DNA of 64,000 nucleotides from Glandiceps talaboti (GCF_964340395.1 NC_135563.1:15958651-16022650); one strand, 5' to 3'. Shown: positions 37,144-48,970, numbered from the stretch's first letter. The notes: a model not told the origin generated them from the letters alone. Numbers and translations are program-made.

Positions 37144-37518
37144 TCAGTAAAACCAAACTACGGATAACCCGAGTTCATCAATAGGCAAGTCGGGTTGTTG
37201 ACAATCTCTAAATCTGTTTGCAATGTCAACTGTAATACGATTATAAAAGTTGTAACAGCTGATAATGTCCCTTGACTCAAACGATTCACTCCTTGAAAGT
37301 AACCTTCCACTCGGAACTACAATTTTTCTCGTTCCATAGTTAGTTAAATCATTTTTTGAAAAATTAAGCACAGAGATACTTAAATAGCAAATTCCCATAT
37401 CTGATGTCCATATACCACATGTAACATCGTCAATGTATGGTGCACGATGTATCCTAATGTTATGATCGCGATCAGATCGTGACCTTTCACCCAAGCCAAA
37501 TCGTGACCTTTCACCCAA
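37144..37518 (-). CDS. Orphan 124-codon ORF in an RBM41 intron
   Basis: This is the longest ORF in the window that is not built from a tandem repeat or reverse transcriptase. Its start reads MGERSRFGLGERSRSDRDHN because of a 22-bp head-to-tail duplication (TCGTGACCTTTCACCCAAGC); the rest is complex (PYIDDVTCGIWTSDMG, IVVPSGRLLSRSESFESRD, CQQPDLPIDELGLSVVW). It has more CpG than its flanks. No signal peptide, membrane segment or family motif is visible. It lies on the RBM41 strand but lacks clear splice sites. It may be a lineage-specific gene, a retroelement fragment or chance. Confidence 0.3.
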   Translation of the reverse strand: MGERSRFGLGERSRSDRDHNIRIHRAPYIDDVTCGIWTSDMGICYLSISVLNFSKNDLTNYGTRKIVVPSGRLLSRSESFESRDIISCYNFYNRITVDIANRFRDCQQPDLPIDELGLSVVWFY

Positions 37519-37941
37519 GCCAGTTGTGCCTTATGGCGGAGTAACACACTCACTAGTAGTACTTGCACACATTCGGTAGGCAGCATTTCAGTCTTGACCT
37601 AGTACCTGTACCAGCAACGACTCAGGCTTATCAGATGTAATTACAAAAAGCAAACACTTAGTTATGGTAATGAGCTGATAAGGATTGATAAGAAAGTGCA
37701 AGAATTGCACTTTGTTGGTAAAGGCGATGTTCCCCTCATGTACAGTAGTATGGTAATATTAATCAAGTGGTGGGGCATGACGTCTCATTAGCTCTGTTAG
37801 AACTATTTGTCATGTCCTTCACTATTGTAACTTTAGTGTCTGTAAGAGTACATTTATTATTCATACATTAGTGAAAATAAAGCAATACAAAATACAAAAA
37901 AAAAATAACTTTAATTTTTCCAAAATTCGCAATTTAGTTTG

Positions 37942-37990
37942 GTGTACATGGCACCATCAATGACAAATACTGAATTCAGCTAGACAGGAG
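37942..37990 (+). repeat. Second isolated, more diverged satellite monomer
   Basis: GTGTACATGGCACCATCAAT GAC is close to the satellite's own GTGTACATAGTACCATCAAT GAC variant (11271, 12127, 12491). GAATTCAGCTAGACAGG follows in rearranged order. Confidence 0.5.
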
Positions 37991-38819
37991 GATTAAATTT
38001 AAAATGTTGATGAAAAAGGTTTCTGGTAATTTTTTTAAGAGCAAAAATTAGTGAAAAATGAAAAGTAATACATACTGGGCATTAACATTAAAATTTGAAA
38101 TATCTTTTGGTAGGATAAATATGGCAAATAGCATCTACTACTAAATCATACTTTTCCTATGAATTTGTTTCTCTGAAATTAAATTAATATTTAATTAAGT
38201 TAAAACATTTCAATTGATTTACAGAAATCTAAAACTTCCTGACTTCATATATAATGGGAGTTTGTGCACACAAATCTATCATAAAAGACCCATAAAAATA
38301 CTCAAAACTTTTGTTCAATGTTTTATGGTAATCCATGATAAATCATCAACTACATTTTAATTTTAAAACTGCACATAAATGATATGCATAAAAAAAATCT
38401 TTCTCTCCTCTTCAAATGTCTGAAGGCTATTTCACAAGAAAACCTGAAAGGTTCTCTAGCAATTACATTAGCAGTATCGTGACAATCTTTGCTTTGGCCT
38501 CTGGCAAAAGGTGCAAACACTTTACAGTAATTTGATAGTAAGTGATATGAAAGTTTAAAGTGCTCCATCCAGCATTTTTCCCTGCCAGCACAGTTTTCCA
38601 TCAACACATTTACACAATGCATTGCACAAAAAAATCATACAATCAAGCTGACTTTTCTGTAAAACGTCACCTTATATTCCGACATGCTGTAGTACTCTTA
38701 GGTCACTGCTAACAGAGAAAGAACGGTACATTTACACATTCCTGAAGACTCCAGAGAATAAGTCGACATATACATACATTATTGTATAAATGTGTACATA
38801 TCCTACAACTACCTTTATT

Positions 38820-38990
38820 AGGTTGGTTGGTTGGTTGGTTGGTTAGTTAGTTGGTTGGTTGGTTGGTTGGTTGGTTGGTTAATTGGTTAATAATTTGCTT
38901 GCTTGTTTTTTGTTTGTTTGTTTGTTTGTTTGTTTGTTTGTTAGCTAGTTTGTTAATTAGTTAGTTAGTTTGTTTGTTTGTTTGTTTATT
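38820..38990 (+). repeat. (GGTT)n followed by (TTTG)n microsatellites
   Basis: GGTTGGTTGGTT with a TTAGTTAG interruption runs to about 38885; TTTGTTTG with TTAGTTAG interruptions runs from about 38905 to 38990. Confidence 0.92.
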
Positions 38991-39699
38991 TACCAAAAAG
39001 ATAACAACAGGTGTACACCCGATAACAGTATCTCACAATATAAACTATTGACATATACACATTCAAAACAATGACACATTCCTTGAAAAATAAATTTTAC
39101 AAATATTTACAATTGACATATCCAAAACAAAACGACAGTGAAATTAAGAAGGGTATGTTTTAATTGTGTAAATGTACTATTCTCTCTTTCATTTTATGAA
39201 TCAGAAATTCACGGAACAGAAATCTAGTGACTATGATTGTGATAAATTATGCAAATAATGTAAAATAATATCAAACTGATCACATAAAACAGATTCAGAC
39301 AAATATTCCATTTTGTTACTGTTGCAATGCTATTTAACTTTTATACAACAGTAATTTAGAAATACCACACAGAGACAAAACTACTATTAGCTAAAAATTG
39401 ATGAAATTTTAATAGTATTAAAGACTAATGCATTAATTCATAACTAGAGAAGAGTCCCTCATGGTAAATTATAACATTTCAGTAATATTTCCAAAGAGAA
39501 TTTCGTGTAAGTATTTATCATAGAAAAACATTCAGATCAGATTTGAAACATGCCGTGCATTATCAACGACAATCAGTTGAATATAAAGTTTACATTGTAT
39601 TGTGGACTAGTGATAGTTACCTGGGAGATTACATATACATATACATATATGTATATGTTATTTGCCAAATGCCGTTCCATATCTTGCTATGAGAGGTTA

Positions 39700-40450
39700 T
39701 TTTTCCGGCAATAACGGAGAGCCGGAGGCGAGCCGTTATATACATCACCTGTGACTTTGAATTCATTTTTGAATATCAAAAAACGTTGTTTCATTTCAAA
39801 ATAAAATCACTTCTGCGTTATACTGTTGAGCGTAGCATCACGCACCTCTCTGATGACTGTAATGCGGTTGTTTACATCTCAGCCTTAACTTTACAATCTG
39901 ATCAGAGTGCATGTTTGCTCAGTAGTATGATGTAATGTTTACGATTTGCATATCACTCAGTGATATATTCCAACTTATAACCATCAGATGAAAAATGAGT
40001 GTGTCCTTGTTTTGCGTACTGTACTCCATTTAAATGTACAGAAATGTTTATGATGTGTTTTGTCGTACTAGTATTAAATTGCACCCTCTGTGGCAGTAAT
40101 TGGATATCGTTCATAAATTTAGGAATTCATGTTTACGATCGCGTGACGACTGTGCATTCGCTGTCACTGGACTTTTGTCATTCTGTGTGGAATTTTTGAC
40201 AATTTCCCTCTGACACGAATTGTACAGTTCGAAGACTTGTTACAATGTATACAGGGATGATTTGATAAATTTGGCATTGGAAATGCAGTTTATAGCTGGA
40301 TTTCTAGTTGTCTGCCAGGTTTATTTACAAGGGGATGTGCAGTGATCATGTGATACAACAAGCAAAAATACGGCTGTTGGTGAATAATACGCCAGCATAT
40401 CTGGATGGCTCTCGACCAATCAGAATGAGAGATTGTTGACAGGTGATGTA
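39700..40450. other. CpG-bearing island-like stretch, no boundaries
   Basis: This stretch has more CpGs than its surroundings (for example GAGCCGGAGGCGAGCCG near 39719, and ATGGCTCTCGACCAATCAGA near 40408). Short ORFs (39999-40199 plus, 40290-40553 minus) match nothing I know. It may be an old DNA transposon or an unmethylated regulatory region. Confidence 0.35.
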
Positions 40451-41459
40451 TAAATACATATATACACACACTCAGTCTATGTAAAATGTCTATGTTGGAG
40501 TAAACAGTGCTCAATACATATGTATGTAGAGCGGTGTAATATATTTTTTCCATATATATATATTTATTTATCTATACCTTTTTTTGCCATATTAATAAAT
40601 TAAGTGAGTCTTTCATACAGTACTTATACCTCACAGATTGCATAGTAAGTCCAGTCACTGACTGTCCTCATAGAAGACCTGAAATCTCAAACAATAAAAT
40701 TGGGACTTTAGCAAGCATCTTTGTTCTTTTGACACTAATAAGTTGATTTGAGATACCTGGAAAGAATGTTATGTGGTTTAACGGCTACTGCTGGTTGAAC
40801 ATTAGGAGGACTATTTAATGTTAGTGATAAAATGATCGTGCCAGATAATGGTATACACAACTAGGGATGATGGCGGATATTGAAGTGAAAACAAATTACT
40901 AGATGGTGACAAAATGAGTGATGTGCGGCAGCATAAGTGTTATAGAATATTGCCACAGATTGAACACTGATAGTAGTGTTCACAATAACAGACAATTACG
41001 GTGTGGTAGGGATGATACGGCAGATGAGATCAGAACATACGTAGCACAGATATAAAATTACTTTAGGGTGAAACAGATAGAACTCATGGGAGATGTAAGT
41101 AGTGTAAAAGAACATTCCTCCAGGAGGAATTGATAAAACTGTGCTCACAAGTAACGCTTAAGTCATTGAAGATACCGCCTACATCATTGCTATTTTCGTT
41201 AAGTATCATGATGGGAAATAGTCAGTAAGACCAAAGGTGACTTCAATTTGAATACACTGACCAGAAAGTCAGATTTTGGAGCAATACACACAGGTATGAC
41301 CTACATAATGACATGTATATGTTTAGAGTATTAAAAACAATGTGTTATTTGCATCATTTGCATGACCAATATTATAGTAATTTGTATACATGTTTAGGCT
41401 GCTGGTTTAGGGTACTGAACTCAAAGTGTTCTTTGAATAGTAATAAAAGTACCATACAT

Positions 41460-41550
41460 ACTCGGGTTAGCGCCCTCACACGGGCAAGCGCCCAGTGTGT
41501 TTGTTTAGTTGCGGTTGACCGCCCACCCCCACCCTCCCGACCATATATTT
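41460..41550 (+). other. G+C-rich patch with repeated GCGCCC words
   Basis: TTAGCGCCCTCACACGGGC AAGCGCCCAGTG is followed by GACCGCCCACCCCCACCCTC. Within an AT-rich intron this is a sharp compositional island of about 90 bp; it may be a repeat fragment or a regulatory site. Confidence 0.45.
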
Positions 41551-42649
41551 GTTCATTTGTTCATCAAGGAAGATAAATTATAGCAGATAAATTATTTACG
41601 ATCTAGGTACCTTACGCATTAAATAAAATTGGATGAGATAATGGTGAATGTGTGAGTTAATTAATAAAAGAAGGACGTAAATGCTATCATGGTGAATAAT
41701 ACAAGATTTTTGTTTGTTCATGTATTATGTTTCATGTCGTTATATCTCATATGGCACGATGTTCATGCTCATTTCTTGCACTTTCATGCCACTAAAAATG
41801 AATTCAGCCAACCTTTCATTGATCTTTGCCTGCAGTGCTAATACCTCAGAAGATTTAAAATGTTGCAAAATCACGCAATTTCAAACTAAAATGTTTCGTA
41901 TTTTATTGCAAAACAATGATATCCTAAATGTGCTTACAATGTATTTGCTACGGTCATATTTATAGTACTCGTCTGCTGTTGGAACAAAGTGCCAAATTTT
42001 CAAATCCAAGAGTACAGAATAATGTAAAAATAAAAATAAGCTAATAACAAAGCTAAAAGTTTCAATTCTTCTTTTGTGTTATCATACCTTTTGTACGGAT
42101 GAAAAAATGAAAACAAATCCCAAGATCTGATCGACTTGATAAATAGTTCAGCTGCCATTTTATTACATGAGGTCGCATTATCTTGTGGGTGTGATTCGAA
42201 CACAAACTTTGCTTCCATAGTGAGGCATCCCGACAACAGGAATCAAATTGATTATAATGTGGGCTACAGCATACGCTATGAATTCAGTTTGAAAACTACT
42301 GTTTCCGTTTGTGGAAAGAGAGTGATGAAAACCAAGCAACATTTACAGTAAATATTAGACATGGTTTTAACCTCAACAAAAATAGGGTACGCGGTTAGCC
42401 ACCTATCCACAAGTTGAGGGTGTGGGCAGGTTAAATCTGCCCAGGGTGATAAACCCACGTCAACGGTATGACCTATATAATGATGTATATGATTATAACC
42501 TAAACAACATGTTCTTTCCAGACACATTCACATCTGACAAAATGGTAATTCTGTTGAGAAATCTGTGATCAATCTTTGCACCTAGGTACGTTATGCACAT
42601 ATATTGTATCTCCAACTGTGATATTACATATAAATGCTCATTGATTCCC

Positions 42650-43215
42650 TCTAGGCATTATTGGTATATCCTCTAGGGTAATATTGGTATCATACTCACT
42701 TCTCTAGGCATACCCGGTAAATTGGTATACCCTCTAGGGTAATATTGGTATCATACTCACTTCTCTAGGCATACCCGGTATACTAGTATTGGTATACCCT
42801 CTAGGGTAATATTGGTATCATACTCACTTCTCTAGGCATACCCGGTATATTAGTATACCCTCTTGGGTAATATTGTTATCATACTCACTTCTCTAGGCAT
42901 ACCCGGTATATTGGTATACCCTCTAGGGTAATATTGGTATCATACTCACTTCTCTAGGCATACCCGGTATATTGGTATACCCACTAGGGTAATATTGGTA
43001 TCATACTCACTTCTCTAGGCATACGTATATTGGTATACCCTCTAGGGTAATATTAATATCATACTCACCTCTCTAGGCATATATTGATATACCCTCTAGG
43101 GTAATAATGGTATCAAACTCACCTCTCTAGGAATACCTAGTACATTGGTATACCCTCTAGGGTAATATTGATATTATCATGTTCACCTCTCAACACATAT
43201 ATTGGTATACTCTCT
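42650..43215 (+). repeat. 61-bp minisatellite, about 9 copies
   Basis: The unit is TCTCTAGGCATACCCGGTAT, ATTGGTATACCCTCTAGGGT and AATATTGGTATCATACTCACT; period 61 is read from successive TCTCTAGGCA words (42701 and 42762). Each unit has an interrupted palindrome TACCCT-CT-AGGGTA. The last copies (43080-43215) are shortened. In the RBM41 sense the array lies just inside the intron after exon 2. Confidence 0.95.
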
Positions 43216-43334
43216 AGTGTACCACATGTCAACACAGTTGTGTAATTGAGAATCTGGCAGGATAGTGGTTGCAAAGTGAATGCTTTAATCCTATGCACTC
43301 ATGCCAGATCCTGATATTTGAATCAAAGACTAAC

Positions 43335-43508
43335 CTTGCTAAGGTAACATTGGTATCAAGTTGCTTGCCAAGCAGTCTTTGTAACTGGATTTCAGCCTGG
43401 GTAACAACTCCCTTGCCTGGAGTATCCAGACTCTGGTCCTCATAAGGTGTGTATGGATCATCTGTTACACGTGTTACCCCTCTACTTTGATATCTTCTGT
43501 GGTCACCA
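43335..43508 (-). CDS. RBM41: RBM41 second coding exon (residues 14-72)
   Basis: The minus strand has a CTACAG acceptor, 174 open bases and a GTTAGT donor. It encodes residues 15-71 between split codons Arg14 and Arg72. The second half, around EIQLQRLLGKQLDTNVTLA, matches the N-terminal block of vertebrate RBM41 (recalled as ERQLKSLLQHQLDTSVSI): a basic amphipathic helix followed by the LDT(N/S)V signature. The first half (DHRRYQSRGVTRVTDDPYTP) is polar and probably disordered, and makes the N terminus longer than I recall for the human protein. A 61-bp minisatellite begins about 120 bp past the donor and a GTCT array lies about 160 bp before the acceptor. Confidence 0.85.
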
Positions 43509-43671
43509 CTGTAGATTAAAGAATAAATATATTAAGCAAACAATTATTTAAAATTCTCCCTAAAATTACACATGTTCAGTGATTAATTTACAGGATTTTA
43601 CAGAGTACACTCTAAAACTTACCATGATATATGTCTATGTTGACATATTTTTGTTGTTTATTTATTTTTTG

Positions 43672-43935
43672 TCTGTCAGTCAGTCAGTCTGTCTGTCTGT
43701 CTGTCTGCCTGCCTGCCTGCTTGCCTGCCTGCCTGTCTGTCTGTCTATCTGTGTCTGTCTGTCTCTCAGTCTCTGTCAGTCAGTCAGTCAGTCAGTCTGT
43801 CAATCTATCTCAGTATGTCTGTCTATCTATCTGTCTATCTGTCTATGTGTCAGTCTATTTGTTAGTCTATCTGTCTGTCTTTCTGCATGTCAGTCTATCT
43901 GTCTGTCTGTCAGTCAGTCTGTCTGTCTGTCTCAC
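43672..43935 (+). repeat. (GTCT)n tetranucleotide array with CAGT, GCCT and ATCT variants
   Basis: About 260 bp of GTCT-type units with interspersed CAGTCAGT, GCCTGCCT and CTATCTAT blocks. Two long ORFs rich in Ser, Val, Cys and Leu cross it and are artefacts. In the RBM41 sense it is an (AGAC)n tract about 160 bp before the exon 2 acceptor. Confidence 0.95.
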
Positions 43936-44279
43936 TGTGTTCATTTGTGTATTTGCTGGACAAGATATAAACAATCTGTACATATCAAACTCAAAGAAAG
44001 AAATTATAGTAAGGATCATGGATCTGGTGAGGGCAACAGAGAAAAAGTATGATTATAGATATTCACAAAGAGTCTCAATAACCACAACTGTGGTGTTTTT
44101 CAAATTATAAATCAGATTTAATAAATCATGTCTTCACATCTCACTTAGGAAATCTCCTGTTATTTACAAGTCTCCTTAAAATGAACTTCCTCCTCCCATA
44201 GTTTCTGCACTGCACATTCAGCAAGCATGTGAGATCGATTGTACCCTTAGGTCTATGCTGGGAATGTACAATACATACT

Positions 44280-44400
44280 AGTTTACAACATCGTGACAAA
44301 CCACACCCTCTTTTATGGCACCGTACAAGACGCTCCAAGATTCATTATTTCACAGTGCCATCGAAGAAATAACAGCTGTGGTTTGTGAGAATGGTTTACA
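44280..44400 (-). mobile_element. Family A repeat fragments
   Basis: AACAGCTGTGGTTTGTGAGAA (44370-44390) is the reverse complement of the family A CTC(G/A)CAAACCA(G/C)AGCTGTT segment. CAAACCACACCCTCTTTTATGGC at 44298-44320 is a second, plus-oriented, diverged piece, so two fragments face each other. Confidence 0.5.
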
Positions 44401-44969
44401 TACAAATTACAATCACAACATTCTTTCGAGAAAGGTGCTGTAACAATGTACCTATACTAAGTACATTACTATACACACTGGACATTATCAAACACAGTAC
44501 AATTTTGATGGATGTGAACTTTTGGTGTAATTTGTCATTAAATCACTCATGTCATAAACGTGACAGCTTTTACAGGCATTGAATAATGTGATATAAAGAA
44601 ATGTTGTGCCGGATGGTAAAATGAAGAGAAACAATACATCAGGTACTATCATTTACAACATTACAACAGCTGAGGGAAATCGATTCTTTTCAATATTCGC
44701 CGCTTGCAGCACTTGAATTTTTTATGACCACAAGATGTGTTCTTGCTTTAATTACCAAAATACAATATTGTCAGTAAAGTCTTTTACTTTTATGTGTGTA
44801 TTGACTTTTAATAAATGATGGTGTGTCAGGTGAGGTCATTCAACAAACTTACATTGAGGTTTCAAATTGTCACCATCAGATCAGGAACTCACTAAATATA
44901 TTAGACTCAGCATAGCCATAATAAAATGAAAAACACACACATACAGATCAGAAAATCATTGTCATAAAA

Positions 44970-45060
44970 CCACAGGCCTCTTTGTGAGAACGGTGGCGCC
45001 ATATTGTTTTATGGCCCCAACAGAAAAGTAATGCAGCTCTGGTTTGTGAGCAATTAATAC
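44970..45060. mobile_element. Family A repeat fragments, second site
   Basis: AAAACCACAGGCCTCTTTGTG and TGCAGCTCTGGTTTGTGAGC flank a TTTTATGGCCCC segment, again in facing orientation, as at 44.3 kb. Diverged. Confidence 0.4.
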
Positions 45061-45498
45061 CATAAAGATAACTTCATTTAAGGGGAAAAAACAGGCAACC
45101 TACAAAATGTAGCAAACCACTAGTTGTCATGACATTTATTCTGTACTTTCATTTCTTAATTTCTTTACAGATAGTATGACCACAAACAGTGATCTACAAA
45201 TTCAATTTCATTTTGCATTTTATAGTGTGAAGTATTTGACATTCACATGCGGAGTTTTTAATCAGTAAATTGAAATCATTCAAAACTAATATGGCACCCC
45301 TTGATGCACTGCATACATGATACTAGAAAATTACTTCCAAGGATCTTCTTTTACCATATCTATTACTTAATAAAGCACCCCACCCCCACCCCCATCCTGA
45401 TCTCAAAAAGTATTTTATTTTCAAATGTTTGTTCTTGACATTCATGTCACACTTAGTGTGATCAAACCCTATAAGCATCATTGACCCATAGTTTCATA

Positions 45499-45889
45499 GT
45501 CTCGGTTACCAAGACTCTCACTGCTGGGGGGGGGGGGGGGGGGGGGGGGGGGAGAGACTCTACTACAAGACCATCCAGACAAGACGTAACAACATAATCC
45601 CAAATCACCCACACCAGATCTCTCTCCCAGAACAACTCATTCTGGGGAATACGTCATGTCCAACATTATACGCTGAATGATCCAAGTTCCTTCATGACGA
45701 ATTTACATGTCTCAAGCAACTGATGCATCTTAATTACAAAGAATGGGTCTCATAAGCCCATTCTTTATGATTTGAAAGAAATGTAATGCATGACTTTTTG
45801 TCTTCCGGTGTGGACAACTTGGGATTACATTTCCCCAGACTCTCGTCTCATAGTATAGCCTCTGTGGTGAGAGTCTAGGTAACCAAGAC
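45499..45889. mobile_element. TA-flanked MITE with ~30-bp inverted ends and an internal G27 tract
   Basis: GTCTCGGTTACCAAGACTCT CACTGCTGG at the left pairs with the reverse complement of the right end (GTCTTGGTTACCTAGACTCT CACCACAG). TA lies directly outside each end (45497-45498 and 45890-45891), as in Tc1/mariner-type target duplication. The element is 391 bp, has no ORF, and carries a run of 27 G at 45526-45552. Confidence 0.75.
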
Positions 45890-45984
45890 TAATAATGACA
45901 AGGTCCCTCTGCTTTATAAGTTAATTGTATTTTCCTTGGCCGAATGACAGAATGCTTATTCAGACTACACACACATAGATGTCA

Positions 45985-46029
45985 AGCCAGTGTACACAGT
46001 ACCATCACTGACAAGTAGACATGTAATTC
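45985..46029 (+). repeat. Isolated monomer of the 45-bp satellite
   Basis: AGCCAGTGTACACAGTACCA TCACTGACAAGTAGACATGT AATTC matches the 11.1-12.5 kb unit along its full 45 bp, with a handful of substitutions. It is a single copy with no tandem neighbours. Confidence 0.8.
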
Positions 46030-46982
46030 TCATGGCTGCCCACACAGTTCTATGTACCATGAATCATGGATGAATATTGCCAGCATGACTCTCTCATAAC
46101 TTCTGTCCTTTAACAACTTTTTATCTCAGAGTTTCTATACTGGAGACATCTAGCCCCACATGAAATATTTGCCAAAGTATTATCATTGGCCCTTCCTTTT
46201 ATTGCTTGAAACCCAATCACTCATCCACACCCCTTTTGCCTTATTTTCTAACTGACTAAATCCCAATCAGTGAATTTACAGCATAACTAGTCTGAGTCTG
46301 GACTGGTTCAAAATGAGGCATCAGCATATTACACTAAACAGCATACTGGATGACTGCATAAGCCTGAACATGGCTCACTGTGAATGTCACAGTCCAAACA
46401 ACAGGTGGGTATGAAACAATAGTTGGAAGGGCTGGACTACTCCAACCAATCATACACGAAAAGCCAGGAGAAGAATGAAAACAAATGAAAACATTCCAAA
46501 CAATATAAGTACTAAAACTTTAACCAATACACATGTTCTGATAAGCTGACTGAGAGGTTTTGACTTTGTACTTTAGGTCGAATGTGGTTGCATGTTGGTA
46601 TGAGCTAATTAGATTGATGAGACCTATTTTCAATGTTATCTTTTTCACGGATCAAAACTAATGAAAAAATGTTGGAAAACTGGAGCTACTGGAGCTTGAA
46701 GTGACATTTGTATTATTCCCCAGTTAGAAAAAATGATTAGTTCTCTTATTAGTGGAAATATCAAGGGAACAATAAGCATCATGAACAAAACAAACTATAT
46801 TAATTGTATGAATACAACATATGATTACAAGGTAACTATCCTCTGAGATACAAGTATGCATGACCCACAATTCATCATCATGGTGTATTAGGAGATGTGC
46901 CATGTCATCATATATTATATATTTCATGTCACAACACTGGCATTTAAATATAAATTGCCAATCAACCAAAGTTATGACACTC

Positions 46983-48798
46983 ATCATGTTATCAACTGTT
47001 GTTTCAACAATGGCTATTTCTGTCTCTCACACCTTTACAATGCCATTGCATACCTTGTCCCCATCTTCAAAGGAGGTAATAAAGATCGATCGGACACATC
47101 AAACTACAGGGGAATAACCCTGCTGCCATCAATTCACAAATTATTCGAACTATGCATTTCTAAACGTATGCAATCCTGGCTCAACGAAAAAGCCATACCA
47201 CACCCTTTACAAGCTGGATACCAACCTGGCCAGAGTAACATAACCATAGCCTTTGTCATTCTGGAGACAATATACCACCATATTGAAAGACACAGCAAAT
47301 TATTCATGTGTAGCTTAGACTTCCACAAAGCTTTTGATTCCATATGGTGGAATGGGCTATTTTACAAGATGTATTATGTGGGCATAAATTCAGAACTATG
47401 GTGAATTCTACGTACAATGTTTATTGGTCAAAACTGTCAAATTGCTTTAGGAACGCATGTATCGAACTCTTACCCGATCTCTCAAGGAGCACGACAGGGG
47501 AGTGTTCTTTCAACTACACTTTTTTTTATTTATATACATGACCTATTCCTTGAACTTGAAGATAGTGGCCTAGGATGCTATGTCAGCCCGTCTTTTCTAG
47601 GGTCGCCCGCCTTGGCCGATGACATTTCCATATTGTCACCAACTTGCTCTACTTGCCAGACACTGCTTGATATAGTACGTGCATACAGCTCGAAATGGAG
47701 ATTAAAATTATCCGATTCAAAAAGTCGCATTATAGTATTTGGAGAAACCAAAAGTGAACACAAACGATTGTATCAACACAGGAACCTGTCCTTATATGGC
47801 TTGCAAATTTCAAATACGTCGTCAACAATGGAACGTACACTTTCTGCTTGTAAAAAAGGCAGAGGTTTGATTAATTCTCTACGAACTGTTGGGGTTGGAC
47901 CACATGTCAGTGCTGAATTATGGAAACGCATGTGCCTCCCAGCAGCCTTACACACCTGTGAACTGTGGACATACACTAATACTGAATTAATAATGCTTGA
48001 AAAGTGTCAGCGTTACGCTGTGAAAATTATTCAAGGTCTACCTCCGAGAACTTCAACAGATTTAACTTTTAATAGGAGCTCTAGATTTAATGTCAGTAGA
48101 AGCCTATATTGATAAGTGCAAATTACGCTTTTTGGGAACTCTATGCAACAGTGACAATTCGTCGACTAGGAACCATAATTATATTTCTACAACGTCTTTT
48201 TGAGTTCAAACTTTCTTCAGTTAAAAGATGTATGGGTTTCATTCCTGATATTGTGGAAATCTTGTCAAAATACAATCTTTCATGCTTCCTCGATGACTTC
48301 TGTACAACAAGCTACTTTCCTCCTAAAACAATATGGAAAACCATTGTAAAGGAAGCCATTCATGAAAACGAGTACAATCTTTGGAGACAGAGATTAGATA
48401 GTAGAGACGAATTATTACTCTTCTCTCAATTACAGCAGAGCCTTGTACCATTTCATCTGTATTTCCAATCTCGTAAGTTTCCTCATTACAGGCTAATAGT
48501 TTACAAAATAATGAAAATCCTAGCCTCTTTAGGACAAACTGAATGTTCTAAATGCCAAGAGCTCGTTGGAGATTATCTAACTCATTTATTGACTTCATGT
48601 CGTAATACAGCTGTACAAAGAGATATTTTCTGGTCAACTATGTTTGATAACATCAACGTTAACTTTGCTGTACATTTGTACAACTTAAATGAAGTTAATT
48701 TTACTATCAGTATTTTAGAAGATAGTAAAAAACACTTTCAACAACCGGAGGAATGGGAAATATTTCAAGATACAGTCTATAAGTTTATAGACACATGA
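46983..48798 (+). pseudogene. Broken non-LTR retrotransposon (reverse transcriptase remnant)
   Basis: Read across frames this is the RT and C-terminal part of a LINE of the Jockey/CR1/L2 group. Recognisable motifs in order: PIFKGGNKD…SNYRGITLL (47061-47126), LDFHKAFDSIWWNGLFYK (motif A), GARQGSVLSTTLFFIYIHDL (motif B), ALADDISIL (motif C, with Leu for the usual Tyr/Phe), WRLKLSDSKS, and a C-terminal C-x2-C-x7-H-x5-C knuckle (CSKCQELVGDYLTHLLTSC). The N-terminal endonuclease is missing, as in 5'-truncated insertions. It is inactive: in-frame TGA at 47402-47404, frameshifts near 48072 and 48175. It lies antisense to RBM41 in an intron. Confidence 0.9.
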
Positions 48799-48970
48799 TT
48801 GGATTATGATGTCTTGTCACACTCTTATTTCTTACTGTCATTTTTTTTAGAAGATAGTAAGTATAAATTTCAGCAACCGAACAAATAGGAAATATTCAAG
48901 ATAAAATCCTTAAGTTTATCGTTCAACTGACTAATGAAGTCATGCACTCTATACTTATTTATTCATTATT
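48714..48970 (+). repeat. Tandem duplication of the LINE 3' end
   Basis: TTTTAGAAGATAGTAA … CAACCGGAGGAATGGGAAAT ATT … AAGTTTATAG at 48714-48835 recurs, diverged, at 48845-48970 (TTTTAGAAGATAGTAAGTAT … GCAACCGAACAAATAGGAAATATT … AAGTTTATCG). The second copy has lost its reading frame. Confidence 0.85.

Larger units (their letters stand above)
36555..43334 (-). other. RBM41 intron between coding exons 2 and 3
   Basis: A 6.8-kb GT-AG, U2-type intron (GTTAGT donor). It holds the orphan 37144-37518 ORF, GGTT/TTTG microsatellites at 38.8-39.0 kb, a CpG-bearing stretch at 39.7-40.45 kb with no clear boundaries, a G+C-rich patch near 41.47 kb and the 61-bp minisatellite at its 5' end. A 71-codon open stretch at 42136-42351 resembles nothing known to me. 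The remainder is unremarkable AT-rich sequence. Confidence 0.75.

Noticed and set aside
43579-44110. 157- and 159-codon ORFs rich in Ser/Val/Cys/Leu
   Set aside because: They are the translation of the GTCT tetranucleotide array.
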